This document shows, in pieces, positions 34,328-45,671 of a stretch of DNA of 64,000 nt. The position numbers were made by a program, and so were the translations under genes. Below the pieces are notes generated by a model. That model did not search any database. It had not been told where the DNA came from and worked only from the letters and a program-made list of their open reading frames with translations. Every line of letters starts with the position of its first letter. The stretch's first letter is position 1. The stretch covers positions 216,509,462-216,573,461 of the forward strand of contig CM077644.1 in assembly GCA_039707465.1 (NCBI GenBank), written 5' to 3'. The DNA is from Rhabdophis nuchalis (lineage: Eukaryota; Chordata; Lepidosauria; Squamata; Natricidae).

Positions 34328-37205
34328 ATTGGGCCCCGAGGGAGGTCATCCCCTCGTTGAAATGTGCCCACCAGGCTACCGCGCATTTCATCAGCCGCGG
34401 GCCCTAGGCAGGGGTGGCGGGGTAGCGGTCATTATTAAGGAAGGCCTGGAGCCGAGAGAGTCCATTGTGCCTCAGACCTCCGGCTGTGAGTCCCTCTGCA
34501 TGAAGTGGGGCCTAGGGAGGCAGTTGGGCTTGCTGGTTGTATACCTGGCTCCCCGCTATGTAGCAGCAGCCCTGCCCGAGCTCCTCGAGGTGATCGCTAC
34601 GGTGGCAGTGGAGACCCCCAGACTTATAGTCATGGGGGACTTTAATCTGCCATCGTTGGGCGAATCATCCGTGGTAGCTCGGGAGTTCATGGCTTCCATG
34701 ACGGCCATGGACCTGACCCAAGTAATTCAAGGCCCCACCCATGAGGGTGGACATACGCCGGACCTCATCTTTGTCTCGGGCCAATGGAAGAGTGATCTGG
34801 GTACAGGGGATATAGTCATCACACCCTTGTCATGGTCAGACCACTCACTTCTCCGACTCGACTTTCCGACCGCTGCTCCCCTCCGCGGGGAGGCGGAACC
34901 AGAGTTACCAATCTGGTACCGCCCCAGGCGCTTGATGGACCCGGACGGGTTCCAGACAGCGCTTGGGCCATTTCCTGTATCCCTGACCCGCGCCCCGATG
35001 GAGGACCTCACGGCCGCATGGAATAATGCGGCCGTGGGAGCCTTAGATCGGGTCGCGCCCTTGCGGCCTCTCTCGCGGCGGCGAACCACCCTGGCTCCTT
35101 GGTTTACTGAGGGGCTGCGGGTGATGAAACGCCGCAAGAGATGCCTAGAGAGAAGGTGGAGGGCTAGCCGCTCTGAATCTGACCGGACACAGGTAAGAGC
35201 CCATTTACGGACTTACATTGTGGCGCTGAGGGTGGCCAAACGTCACCATTGTGCTACCCTCATAGCATCCGCAGAAAACCGCCCTGCCGCCCTGTTTAGG
35301 GTGACCCGTTCTCTCCTTCATCAGAGGGAGCGGGAAGCCCCGCTACAGGGTAGAGCAGAGGAATTTGTGATTTTTCTGCAGGAGAAAACCGCCCAGATAC
35401 AGAGTGAGCTAGCCCCCATTCATGGCCCAGTGGGATGCCACGAGAGAGATCTTGTTTGGGAGGAGTTTGACCCCGTTACTTCCGAGGATATGGACAGGCT
35501 ACGTGGGCGACTGCGAGCCACCACATGTTCATTGGACCCGTGCCCCTCCTGGCTTGTACTGGCATCCTGGGAGGTGACACGAGGCTGGCTCCAAGAGGTT
35601 ATCAACGCATCCTTGAGTGAGGGTTCCTTGCCTGCCTCCCTAAAAGAGGCTATGGTGAGGCCCCTCCTCAAGAAGCCCTCTTTGGACCCAGCTCTTTTGA
35701 ACAACTACCGTCCAGTCTCCAACCTTCCCTTCTTGGCGAAGGTTGTTGAGAGTGTGGTGGCACAACAGTTTCCCCGTCACCTGGAGGAAGTTGACTATCT
35801 AGATCCGCGCCAGTCCGGCTTTCGGCCCGGGCATAGCACCGAGACGGCATTGGTCGCGTTGGTAGATGATCTCTGGAGGGCCAGAGATGGGGGATGTTCC
35901 TCCATCCTGGTCCTATTAGACCTCTCGGCGGCTTTCGATACCATCGACCATGGTATCCTATTGCATCGGCTGGGGGGGTTGGGGGTGGGAGGCACCGTTT
36001 TGCGGTGGTTCTCCTCCTACCTCTCTGGCCGATCGCAATTTGTGCGGGCAGGAGAGCAGAGGTCGACCCCGAGACCCCTCACATGCGGGGTGCCTCAGGG
36101 GTCGGTCCTCTCGCCTCTCCTGTTTAATGCATACATGAAGCCGCTGGGTGAGATCATCCGTGGTTTTGGGGTAGAGTACCATCTGTACGCTGATGACACC
36201 CAGCTGTACATATCTACCCCAGACCACCCCAACGATGCCGTAGCGGTGATGTGCCAGTGCCTGGAAGCCGTGCGGATCTGGATGGGAAGTAACGGACTTA
36301 GGCTCAACCCGACCAAGACCGAGTGGCTGTGGTTTCCGGCTGCCCGATTCAACCAGCTTTCTCCAACGCTGGCCATAGGGGGCGAATATCTTGCCCCTGT
36401 GGATGGGGCGCGCAATTTGGGTGTCCTCCTGGATACCCGGCTGTCTATGGAAGAGCAAGTGACAGCCGTGGCCAGGAGGGCGTTTTACCAGGTTCGCCTG
36501 GTTCGCCAATTGCGCCCCCTATTGGATCGGGACGCCCTTCGCACAGTCACCCATGCCCTCGTGACATCCCGACTGGACTATTGCAACTCTCTCTACATGG
36601 GGCTCCCCTTGAGGTGCACCCGGAGGCTTCAGTTAGTTCAGAATGCGGCCGCGCGAGCAATTATGGGCACCTCCAGGTTTGCCCATGTAACACCGCTCCT
36701 GCGCGAGCTGCACTGGCTACCTGTCGTCTTCCGGGTGCGCTTCAAGGTGTTAGTTATCATCTTCAAAGCGCTCCATGGCTCGGGACCTAGCTATCTGCGA
36801 GATCGGATCCTGCCCCACACATCCTCACGACCGATTCGCTCCCACAGAGAGGGGCTTCTCCGGGTGCCGTCCACTAGACTTTGTCAGCGGGCGACGCCCA
36901 GGGGAAGGGCGCTCTCTGTGGCGGGCCCGGCCCTCTGGAACGACCTTCCCCCTGATATTAGAACGACCACCGACCTCCGCTCCTTCCGGGTAAAATTGAA
37001 GACCCATCTCTTTCGACTGGCCGGCCTTGAATAGTTCTCTCTGTCTTTTAATTACAAATTTTAATGGGTTTTAATTATATATTTTTAGCATAGGTAGATT
37101 TATTTAATTTTATTTTAAGTAATGTTTGTATTTTGTATATTGTTTTTAATTATGCCTGTGCACCGCCCCGGGTCCCTGTGGGGAGAGGGTGCGGTTAATA
37201 AATCT
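34328..37205 (+). mobile_element. L2-clade LINE, 5'-truncated, otherwise nearly intact
   Basis: The longest retroelement in the window. Homology to the minus-strand L2 copy begins at 'ttgggcc' (about 34328), so the leader and first part of the endonuclease are missing. One open frame (34329-37034) is followed by a short 3' UTR with 'caccgccccgggtccctgtg' and 'ggggagagggtgcggtt', and a tail of AAT/TTAATTT units. It is strikingly GC- and CpG-rich compared with the flanking DNA. The open frame and mild divergence suggest a recent insertion. No clear target duplication was found. Confidence 0.93.
34329..37034 (+). CDS. L2-type ORF2: partial endonuclease, reverse transcriptase, C-terminal domain
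   Basis: A 901-codon uninterrupted frame. Residues 1-180 are the endonuclease without its first catalytic motifs (GDFN at about 103-106, SWSDH at 168-172). The Asn and Glu motifs present in the copy at 10115-11598 are lost through truncation. Residues about 450-720 are the reverse transcriptase: NNYRPVSNLPFL, QSGFRPGHSTETAL, LDLSAAFD (530-537), GVPQGSVLSPLLF (from 587) and the catalytic YADD (620-623), then NPTKTEWLWF and NLGVLLDTRLS. Residues about 735-901 are the C-terminal domain with SRLDYCNSLYMGLP and LWNDLPPDIR. It would copy LINE RNA at nicked DNA, but with a broken endonuclease it cannot be autonomous. The first Met is internal, not the true start. Confidence 0.93.
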   Translation: MGPEGGHPLVEMCPPGYRAFHQPRALGRGGGVAVIIKEGLEPRESIVPQTSGCESLCMKWGLGRQLGLLVVYLAPRYVAAALPELLEVIATVAVETPRLIVMGDFNLPSLGESSVVAREFMASMTAMDLTQVIQGPTHEGGHTPDLIFVSGQWKSDLGTGDIVITPLSWSDHSLLRLDFPTAAPLRGEAEPELPIWYRPRRLMDPDGFQTALGPFPVSLTRAPMEDLTAAWNNAAVGALDRVAPLRPLSRRRTTLAPWFTEGLRVMKRRKRCLERRWRASRSESDRTQVRAHLRTYIVALRVAKRHHCATLIASAENRPAALFRVTRSLLHQREREAPLQGRAEEFVIFLQEKTAQIQSELAPIHGPVGCHERDLVWEEFDPVTSEDMDRLRGRLRATTCSLDPCPSWLVLASWEVTRGWLQEVINASLSEGSLPASLKEAMVRPLLKKPSLDPALLNNYRPVSNLPFLAKVVESVVAQQFPRHLEEVDYLDPRQSGFRPGHSTETALVALVDDLWRARDGGCSSILVLLDLSAAFDTIDHGILLHRLGGLGVGGTVLRWFSSYLSGRSQFVRAGEQRSTPRPLTCGVPQGSVLSPLLFNAYMKPLGEIIRGFGVEYHLYADDTQLYISTPDHPNDAVAVMCQCLEAVRIWMGSNGLRLNPTKTEWLWFPAARFNQLSPTLAIGGEYLAPVDGARNLGVLLDTRLSMEEQVTAVARRAFYQVRLVRQLRPLLDRDALRTVTHALVTSRLDYCNSLYMGLPLRCTRRLQLVQNAAARAIMGTSRFAHVTPLLRELHWLPVVFRVRFKVLVIIFKALHGSGPSYLRDRILPHTSSRPIRSHREGLLRVPSTRLCQRATPRGRALSVAGPALWNDLPPDIRTTTDLRSFRVKLKTHLFRLAGLE

Positions 37206-37955
37206 TAATTTAATTTAATATGATCTTTACTGTAGCACAAATAGCTGTGCCATCTAAATCTTAAATCATTTCCTTCCAATGTGGCAGCATCCTGGTAAAC
37301 CGGACTTATATTTCTGATTGTTATAAATATGCTCACTAGCTCCTTACTTTAGAATTATGGAGAGAGATGCAAAATAGAAAGTAACAGTAAGGATAGAACC
37401 ATCTGCCACATAAAATAAAGCATAACATTTAAAAGGCTACAAGAATGAGAGAGAAAAACCTGTGTCCTTTGCAAGAAAAGAAAAAAATCCAGATATTGAA
37501 GAACAGTTTGTAATGTAATGTTTGTTTACTGCCCAAATTTAGAAATGAAATACTAGAATACAGTAACATAAATTTGAACTTGACTGTTTGCAGTAGCAAT
37601 ATTCAGCTACTGAGTTATGGACCTTCTCCAAGAGACACAACTAACCCTATTCCTGTTATTAAAGTTTCATGCTTTTATGCTAAGCAAAATTACTTTAGAC
37701 TGAGGATAAAGTTAGGAAGAGTTGCCTTTGGTGTCCAATGAAATACATGTTGTAGGCTGAATAAAACACTGGGCTGGATCTGGATTAAATAATCTGAAGC
37801 TTGCTGAAGTCAGAAACAATTGATTTCATTAAAACCCCTCTGATTTTAGTAACTGAGTCTAGACTCAGGTGCTTATATTTGCATACATACAGTTTGAACT
37901 TGCTAATTGTGACTGACTGACATGTAATTATGAATAATTAGGATCATGTTACAAA
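37206..37955. other. AT-rich DNA, no gene seen
   Basis: No gene or repeat was recognised. Confidence 0.45.
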
Positions 37956-37959
37956 GAAC

Positions 37960-38290
37960 TACACAGTTTGCCATTCTACACTTGCTTCCAGTATGTTTAA
38001 GTTGTCCACTTTTTCAGAATATATATATTTGTATATATTTGTATTTATTAGTTTGTCAAACATGTACATGATAGCAGGTATAAATATTAACATGGAGATG
38101 AACGAAGGAAATGAATACAAATCAATGGGGACAGTAGGACAGGGACGGTAGGCACACTGGTGCACTTATGCACACTCCCTTTACGGACCTCTCAGGAATG
38201 GGGTGAGGTCCATGGGACACAGTTTAAGGTTGAAGCTGTGAGGGTTAGAGAGTGTAACAATGGAGTCAGGTAGAGCATTCCAGGTGTTGT
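37960..38290 (-). pseudogene. LINE ORF2 end and 3' UTR (CR1/L3-like)
   Basis: On the minus strand it reads 'NTWNALPDSIVTLSNPHSF', matching the fragment at 32660-33110, then 'LTPFLRGP', then the 3' UTR. The 5' end of this copy falls within the WNALP motif. Confidence 0.68.
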
Positions 38291-38308
38291 ATTTTATGTA
38301 TTTATTGT

Positions 38309-38342
38309 ATTGTATTTTATGTTGTTGCACATAAAATACAAT
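38309..38342. repeat. Perfect inverted repeat, 13-bp arms
   Basis: attgtattttatg (38309-38321) and its exact reverse complement (38330-38342), separated by 8 bases, immediately beyond the 5' end of the LINE fragment at 37960-38290. Confidence 0.85.
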
Positions 38343-39100
38343 GTACGGTTCAAACATATTCCTGAAAAGTATTTAGAAAATCCAGGTAGAGAAAGATATA
38401 ATAGCTAGATTCTTGTGAAGCATATGCTTTGTAAATTACCATACCCCAGTCATAGGACAAGTTTTGTGATGAAGTCTGTTCCTCCACATTGGTGCGGCTG
38501 GAAACCACCTTCAATGAGCTGTTGGACAGCACTGCTTGGTCTGTTGTGTAGATGCTTCGGTGGATTAGGGGCGGGGAGTTTTTTGGTGTGTGTGTGTTTG
38601 GGGATTGTCATGTGTATTGGTCCTGTTCTCTGGTTGTTATGTGAATTTAGTTGTGTGTGTATACTGTGTATATACGTACAATGACAATAAAGTTTATATA
38701 TATAAACTACCCTCCCATAAATGTGATGCTGAGTTGAACATGGACAACCCAAATTCAGGCTCCTGCAATAATCTGGTCAATTCCTGTCACAATCAATGGA
38801 TCAACAGTCATATATTTTGTCGTGGCAGGACTCTGAAGTGGCATTCATTAATCCTAAAAACAGACCCTGCACTTACGGGAAAACACAAAGGAAAAGGAGA
38901 GTGGAACCAGGTTGACACTCCGGAAACAGTTCAAGGTGCCAGTTTTCACCTTGTCAATTCTTGGGATCAGGATATTCAAAACCCCTACATAATAATTAAT
39001 TGGTATATATCTGACCAGTAAGAATATTTGAATAATCAATGCCATTGGTTGAATTTGGAAGTAGCATTCCAATAATGAATTATCTTCTTGAGAATGATGT
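38343..39100. other. No gene seen; LINE-tail-like motif
   Basis: 'tacaatgacaataaagttta' at about 38678-38697 resembles the end of a LINE 3' UTR, preceded by a (TG)n-rich stretch at 38582-38602. The rest is unassigned. Confidence 0.4.
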
Positions 39101-39340
39101 GCTAGCACTAGCACTTAGACATATATACCACTTCATAGTGCTTTTCAGTCCTCTCTAAGCGGTTTACAGAGTCAGCATATTGCCCCCAACAATCTGGGTC
39201 CTCATTTTACCCATCTCGGAAGGATGGAAGGCTGAGTCAATCTTGACCCTGGTGAGATTTGATCTGCCAAACTGCTGGCAACCGGTGATCAGCAGAAGTA
39301 GCCTGCAGTACTGCACTCTAACCACTGTGCCACAGCAGCT
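39101..39340 (-). repeat. Sauria-type SINE, minus strand
   Basis: Reads tagcacttagacatatata, 'aagcggtttacagagtcagc', 'atgaggaccc' on the opposite strand, and ends 'ctaaccactgtgccaca'. Near full length. Confidence 0.88.
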
Positions 39341-40892
39341 ATTTATTTATTGTACAGTTTGCTTTATAATTTTAATGCTATTGTATGGTTTTAGCAGCTC
39401 GATTTATTATTTTTCTTTTTTTATGTTAATAGATTTCCTGGCTATTTTTATTGCATATCACTCCACATATTATGCAGAACATAGAAACAAAAAGTTGTAT
39501 TTTTTGTATCAACAATTGAGAAACATTCTCCTACATTGGAAAAGTATAAGTGGGAAACACCAGAATTATCACAGGAAGCTGTGCCTTTAAGAAACCCTGA
39601 AGTAGTTGACTTATTGAATCAGATCATTTATTATTAAGTTTAGCATTGCTGATACCAAGTGGCAGGTACTCTCTACAGTGTCAGATCCATGACATTGAGA
39701 GCTGACAACAATTGAATTGTAGATCCTTGGCATGCAAATTATCTACTTTCCATTAAACTTCCATTCAAAAACTTTGCTAATTGTTATATTTTGGCTATCT
39801 ATTAAATTTTAAAAAGTGTAGTTTACTTTATGGTCTTATACATGTAATGTTATTTGGATTTCTTCTGCTTCTTCAGCATTAGTTCAAGGCATTCAAACTA
39901 CCATTGAATGTAACTCCATTGCTGCTTCTTAAAATACTACCTATGAACTACATTTCTTCTGCAAATGAATCTAGCACCTGACATCCTAAAATATTTTGGG
40001 TAAAATGGAATGCTGCTGCATTATATCAATGTTAATGTATCCAGCCATTTATTAACAAGGAATTGTTTATAGTCTGTTGGGGAACGAATATTTAACAAAA
40101 ATGATAATTATGTGCTGAACACAAGTGCTAAATTATGATCCTGAGATAGTCATGACTGTTGGGTCATATGTTTCACTGTTTTCCTTTTTTAGCTGTGTTG
40201 CAAAGGCATCCAATCTTTTAATATAAATTTATACAGCCATATATAACATTTTAAATATTCATCCCCTCCTCATCCCTTTTTTGATGCAGCTTCATCTTGA
40301 GCTGAGAATAGTTTCATACAAATGCCTGGCAGAGTTTCATAACTATTTTAGCTTTCATTTTTATGATAAAAAGGGGAAAGTGGCATTGAGTTAATCCATT
40401 CTTGAGAATACCTTAAAATTATAATGAGGACAAGTGGAACAAAATATATTCATTCTCACGGTTTCTCTCCTGATTTCACCAGAACAGTAAATGGTAAAAT
40501 ATATTAATTCTTTATAGTAAAAATGTAATGAGGACAGAAAATGGTGCAAAATGAATTAATTGCTAAAACAGAGACTGTGAATGAAGTCTGTACAAAAGAA
40601 GAAATAATGTAAACTGAGAGTAAATTCTTGAACTCCTATAATTATCACCAACATACTTAACTAGGCCAGTAATAAACATGTGAGTGTTTTAGCACGTTCT
40701 GTGAATACTGAACTGTATCATGTTATTGGTTCTATGCATTACGCACCCAAAATTGGATAATTTGATAAAGAGCTTAAGCATATTATGTAACTAATCTCAG
40801 TATTTGACATCTGAGTGCAATGATGGGAATGCTACAATATTTAGAGTTCTTTAAATAAGAAAAACGTTTTGGATTATTGGGATATACTAGAG
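39341..40892. other. AT-rich DNA, no gene seen
   Basis: About 1.5 kb without recognisable repeats or exons. Confidence 0.45.
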
Positions 40893-41338
40893 CAGTGATG
40901 GTTAACCTTTTTGTCCTTGCGTGCCGAAAGTGCATGCACGGGTGAGCCCACACCCATAATACAATGCGTGCATGACCCCTCCTGCACATGCCTCCTGTAC
41001 ATATGCACGTGATCTGAAGCCTCCTGGGACCAAACACGAGACATGGGGGTTGCAGGGGACGCTTCCCCCACCCCCAACGCATGTGCACGCTGTTACAGGT
41101 GTTTTGTCTGCATTCTATGCAGCTTCATTCCTCTCTAGCATCCATCTCCATTGTTCAATGGTGCATTTCCTGCTTCTCTAGGATTTCCTGTCCCTGTTAG
41201 ATGTATATAGTTGTATTCTCGATGGCTTGTATAGTTTTAACTGGATTAAACAGCTCAGCTAGGGCGACAGTTTGCATGCTGGCAGAGAGGCCTCTGTGTG
41301 CCACCTGTGGCACATGTGCCATAGGTTCGTCATCACGG
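40893..41338. mobile_element. hAT-type element, 'cagtgatggttaacc' family
   Basis: Left end cagtgatggttaacctt, right end 'cataggttcgtcatcacgg'. Flanks tactagag / tgctagag agree at 7 of 8. A stretch of about 200 bp (about 41095-41280) has no counterpart in the sister copies at 49953 and 52343 and may be an insertion or an alternative interior. Confidence 0.8.
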
Positions 41339-42691
41339 TGCTAGAGGAAATACTATAGAATATTTATCACGATGTAAACCAGTCTGATAGAAGAAGGTTC
41401 TCCATCTTTCATAACACTATGATCCACCTTCCCAATTATCTGCCTTTCAGAAAGCTGGACAATGATCATATTAGCTAAGGATTTTGGAAACTGAAATTTA
41501 GATATCTGAAGACCCTCATGTTGATGAAGACTGTGCTAAGTCTGTATTCATCCAATAAAGCTGAATGGTGACATGCCCTTCTAGAACTCTTCTGTAGCAA
41601 AAATAATTGGTGGATGATTTCTTTGAATTTTTCTAAGGAAAATAATTTCTTAAAGGCAGACTATTCACCTAACAATGGTCAGTACCAACACTGCTGAAAG
41701 TGCCTAATGGGTGGAGTTCCCTTAACATATTTTCCTTGGGAAACAATGGAAGTGTGTGAAGCCAATGGGCTATTCAATGCAGGCGAGATGAAAGTAAAAG
41801 TAAAGGACAAGTGGCTCCCAATTAGTTCTTCATCATTTGTAACTTAATGAAGACAAGAACACCATATTTCATCTGCGTTTTTGCAAAATTCTCCTTTCCT
41901 TTGAAAGAATTTATAAACAACTTCAAAGTAAATAAAAACCGACGGAGAAATATAAGATAATTTTTCGGCCTTTCCTAAGTTTGTTTTATCAAATAGTATT
42001 TTAAGATAAGAGAATGGTTCCTAGGTGGAATTACTCATTTTTTAAATATATGCTGACTGCACATTCTCGGAGTTGCAGTACCAACATATCTGAAGCGTGC
42101 CAAATTGAGGAAGGCTATCTTACATCAGCAAACAAAGTACTATGATGGAGGATAAAATGCTCATTCCACTATCAACTGAAAATGCATAAACAACCTACTA
42201 GGCAAGTTGTACTGTGTGCTGTGATCCATGGGAATTTCAAAAGAACTAGTAAAAGAGAAATGTAGTATAAGTAACCTAAAGAAATGTATGAAAAATATAG
42301 AATCACATAGTAGGTATTGGAATGCAGATATACCTTCTTGGGAAACCATAAGGGAAAAAAATTAAAATGCATGTGAGCTCTTGGTAGGTTTAAAGCATGT
42401 GCAAAACTTATTTCGTCTTTCTAAAACTGGCTGAAGACAGCACCTTCAGCCCCTACATTTGTTTGGCAATACTCCAGTTGCAATCAACTCATAATCACCC
42501 AGGGTACTCTAAGTATGGTGGCAGTGTAGTTAGAAGGGAATTAATTTTCTCTTCTTGACAGTTGTTAGTGTAATTCATTCCCTTGTTTTTAATTGCTGCA
42601 TCAAATTGCTTTGTGGAATATTCCTTGTCTCATCCCAAGAGAAATCCAGAGAATGGTACCTTGCCTGGAGTAATTTGTACACATAACATAC
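41339..42691. other. AT-rich DNA, no gene seen
   Basis: No gene or repeat was recognised. Confidence 0.45.

Positions 42692-42735
<44 letters not shown>
42692..42735 (+). repeat. (CA)n microsatellite
   Basis: 22 uninterrupted CA units. Confidence 0.96.
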
Positions 42736-42737
<2 letters not shown>

Positions 42738-43129
42738 TTCTGAGCCAGTTTTAAAAGGTTAACCTTATTAACCACATAAATATCTATGTATTCTACGAAT
42801 ACAAAACCCGAGGGACAGATGAAAGGTGTGATGTGAACAGGTGTAACCTGATAGAGTTTCAGACCTTTGAGGTTACACCCTTGTTTGGCCTTTTATACAA
42901 ACAGATTTATAACAATTTAACTAGATATATTTGTAAGCCTTCTTCTCCACAATCTGGTGGGGTCCCTACTGAATTACGTAAATAATAAATGGCAGGCCCA
43001 GCTCCAGACCTAACAGTGCTGACTTTATACAAATTAATTAAGTAGTTAAAATTAAAAGGGGAGAAATGCTACAATTTAATTAAACTTTTGGCATTTAACT
43101 GTTTACTGGAGGTAGAAAGCAAAGAGACC

Positions 43130-43690
43130 AAAACTCTTATCGCCGCTTGCATTGCAAAAAACAATTACTACCAACCTGCCTTCCATTGAGAGCTTGTATA
43201 CGGCAGGAGTCAAAAAGAGGGCCATGAAAATATCTACAGATATACATATCTGTAGAAAATATCTCACATCCTGGACATAAATTGTTTCAGTTCCTACCCT
43301 CAAAACGACTATAGGGCACTGCACACCAGAACAAACACAAGAACAATTTTTCCCCAAACGCCATTACTCTGCTAAACAAATAATTCCCTGAACACTATCA
43401 AACTATTTATTAAGTCTGCATTACTATTATTATTAGTCTTCTCATTGTTCCTATCATCCATCTCCTCCCACTTATGACTGCCGGACTGTAACTTTGTTGC
43501 TTGTGTCCTTAAAATTTATATTGATGTTTCCTAGTATGATTTGATTGCTTATTTGTACCCTATGGCTATCATTAAGTGTTGTACCTTATGATTCATGATG
43601 AATATATCTTTTCTTTTATGTACACTGAGAGCATATGCACCAAAGTCAAAATCCTTGTGTGTCCAATGACACTTGGCCAATAAAGAATTC
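43130..43690 (+). mobile_element. LINE 3' end, sister of 6535-7072
   Basis: It shares 'aacctgccttccattgag', 'tttccccaaacgccattactc', 'ctcccacttatgactgc' and 'cacttggccaataaagaatt' with the copy at 6535. It carries a private inverted duplication at 43233-43256 ('tctacagatat' and its reverse complement two bases apart). It ends in an ATGCT array instead of ATTCT. Confidence 0.7.
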
Positions 43691-43740
43691 TATGCTATGC
43701 TATGCTATGCTATGCTATGCTATGCTATGCTATGCTATGC
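43691..43740 (+). repeat. (ATGCT)n microsatellite, variant LINE tail
   Basis: Ten pentamers directly after the LINE sequence 'aaagaattct'. The first unit still reads ATTCT and the rest read ATGCT, so a T-to-G change preceded the expansion. Confidence 0.95.
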
Positions 43741-43827
43741 TCTTGCAAATTCTTTGGAGTATAGATTTCCCACATCACTTTTCTCAGGTTTGCCAAAGGA
43801 CTTTTCCTGCCTACCAATATTTCATGA

Positions 43828-43859
43828 GATCATGAGAACCATTTCTGGTTCTCATGATC
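43828..43859. repeat. Perfect inverted repeat, 14-bp arms, 4-base loop
   Basis: gatcatgagaacca at 43828-43841 and its exact reverse complement at 43846-43859, separated by tttc. Confidence 0.9.
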
Positions 43860-44778
43860 CTGGTCTAATAATGATTTTTTAAAAAGGTTTTACTAGCATT
43901 CCCTTTCCCTCTTTGACATGGATTTCTCTGCTCTGGATATCACCTGATTTGTGTTTTTACTGGGGACGACGACATGATTTCTAAAAATTATTTAAAAGGG
44001 ACACATTTTTTTTAAATTTGAAAAAGCATTTGGGACTCATTCGCTGCCGTTTTATTCCTTATTCCACAGCTAGGATTTTGCTACAGGAACTCAAAAATGG
44101 TCTCAGACCAGGAAATTGCAAGTCATTTCCACTCAATGATTTGCCAAATTGTAGTTCTGGATCTCTGAGGAGAGATGATGCACATTGGTTATTTGTGGAA
44201 AATGAGAAGGGAGAGAGGGATGAAATATTTATTACAAAGCCCTCTTTTTGAATCCTCTCCTGGCCATCTCCAAAGTGACCACAGTGTCTCCCAACTTAGC
44301 TTACAACACTTAGTCTGACTTCAGCATGACATATTTGTATCTTCCTATTTTTTTAGACAATTTTGATGATCAGACCACTACAGTAATGTTTTAAAAGCTC
44401 CTAACATTCCCTAGAGGACACAGCTTGGATGAGAGCAGTTCTATATTCCCTGTCTTCAATTTTTCCATTGCTTGCATGCCTTATTCTATTATGGTTGGCT
44501 TTTCAGATGTTTTAGAGAAATTACAGAGAGTGGGAAGGAAAGAGAGAGAGAGAAAGAGATATTGAAGATCGATCACCAATCATAAGTCTACATCAGATTC
44601 CAACTTTTGTAGTTTTTTTCTCTCTAGATATGTGTAGTATTCCTTTTCATTTTAGTTAAATGTATTGCTTGTGTAGTTTAGTTTAGTCAGGGGAATTTCA
44701 GCTTCATAGAAGAATGAATATAAGTATTTCATAGTTGTTTCCATTTACAGGTTGTCTTAAGTTACTGTAGGTTGGAAT
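43860..44778. other. AT-rich DNA, no gene seen
   Basis: A short (GA)n run lies at 44538-44556. Nothing else was recognised. Confidence 0.45.
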
Positions 44779-44950
44779 CAGTGGTAAAATTCAATTTTTT
44801 TCACTACCTGTTCTGTGGGCATGGCTTGGTGGGCATGGCAGGGAAAGGATATTGCAAAATCTCCTTTGCATTTGCCAGTTCTCTGAACTACTCAAAATTT
44901 CCGCTATCAGTTCTCCAGAACCTGTCAGAACCTGCTGGATTTCACCCCTG
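44779..44950. mobile_element. hAT-type element, 'cagtggtaaaattc' family
   Basis: 172 bp from cagtggtaaaattcaat to ggatttcacccctg. The target duplication GTTGGAAT is perfect (44771-44778 and 44951-44958). The interior carries 'gggcatggcttggtgggc' and 'ctccagaacctgtcagaacc'. Confidence 0.92.
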
Positions 44951-45627
44951 GTTGGAATCAACAATGGGTTCACAACAAGTAGAAGGTACTTTATGCTATA
45001 GACATTTAAAACAAGCCATTAATCTTTAGTAAAATAAAACCCTTGCAAACAGACTGAGATAAAAATGCTATAAGAACATAATTATCAGATGGTCACAAGG
45101 CACTTTCCACTGACCTCAGGAAAATAAAATAATATTTCATTTGAACTTAAATAGTAAATATATAGATGTCATCACTACCAAGAGTTTGTGTTACAATTGT
45201 GATATGCTATCAATGCAATATAGAAACAAATAAATCTGTGGGAAGGGTGCCCCTTAAAAAAAGCCCAGTCAAGTTATTGTATCTACTTGCCATTAACTTC
45301 TGAAATCTGAGACTACCTGGAACAGTTGATAACATAAATGGCCTAAGTTATGCGGGAGAAATACCCCTTCTCAAACACCTCGATCTACAAGGGAAGATAA
45401 TTGTCCCAGAGCTCAGTTGTTTTAGCTTTGCACCATATCTGTCTTCCATGGGAAAAAGAAACTCAAGATTATTTTAAAAAGCAGGGAAAAGGGTATGTGA
45501 TATAATATCACTTGCAAACCAGTGCTGCCCCATTATTAATTAAGCTATGGAAGGGAATCCAATGATGTTGGATGTTATGGCATCAGCAGTTACTTTGATT
45601 CAAAGTGTTATGAATAATTGTATGCAT
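44951..45627. other. AT-rich DNA, no gene seen
   Basis: No gene or repeat was recognised. Confidence 0.45.
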
Positions 45628-45667
45628 TTATATTACTGTCCAAAGTTACCTTTGGACAGTAATATAA
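45628..45667. repeat. Perfect 18-bp-arm hairpin at a LINE 5' junction
   Basis: Left arm ttatattactgtccaaag (45628-45645), loop ttac, right arm its exact reverse complement (45650-45667). The truncated L2 copy begins about five bases later. Confidence 0.93.
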
Positions 45668-45671
45668 TCCC

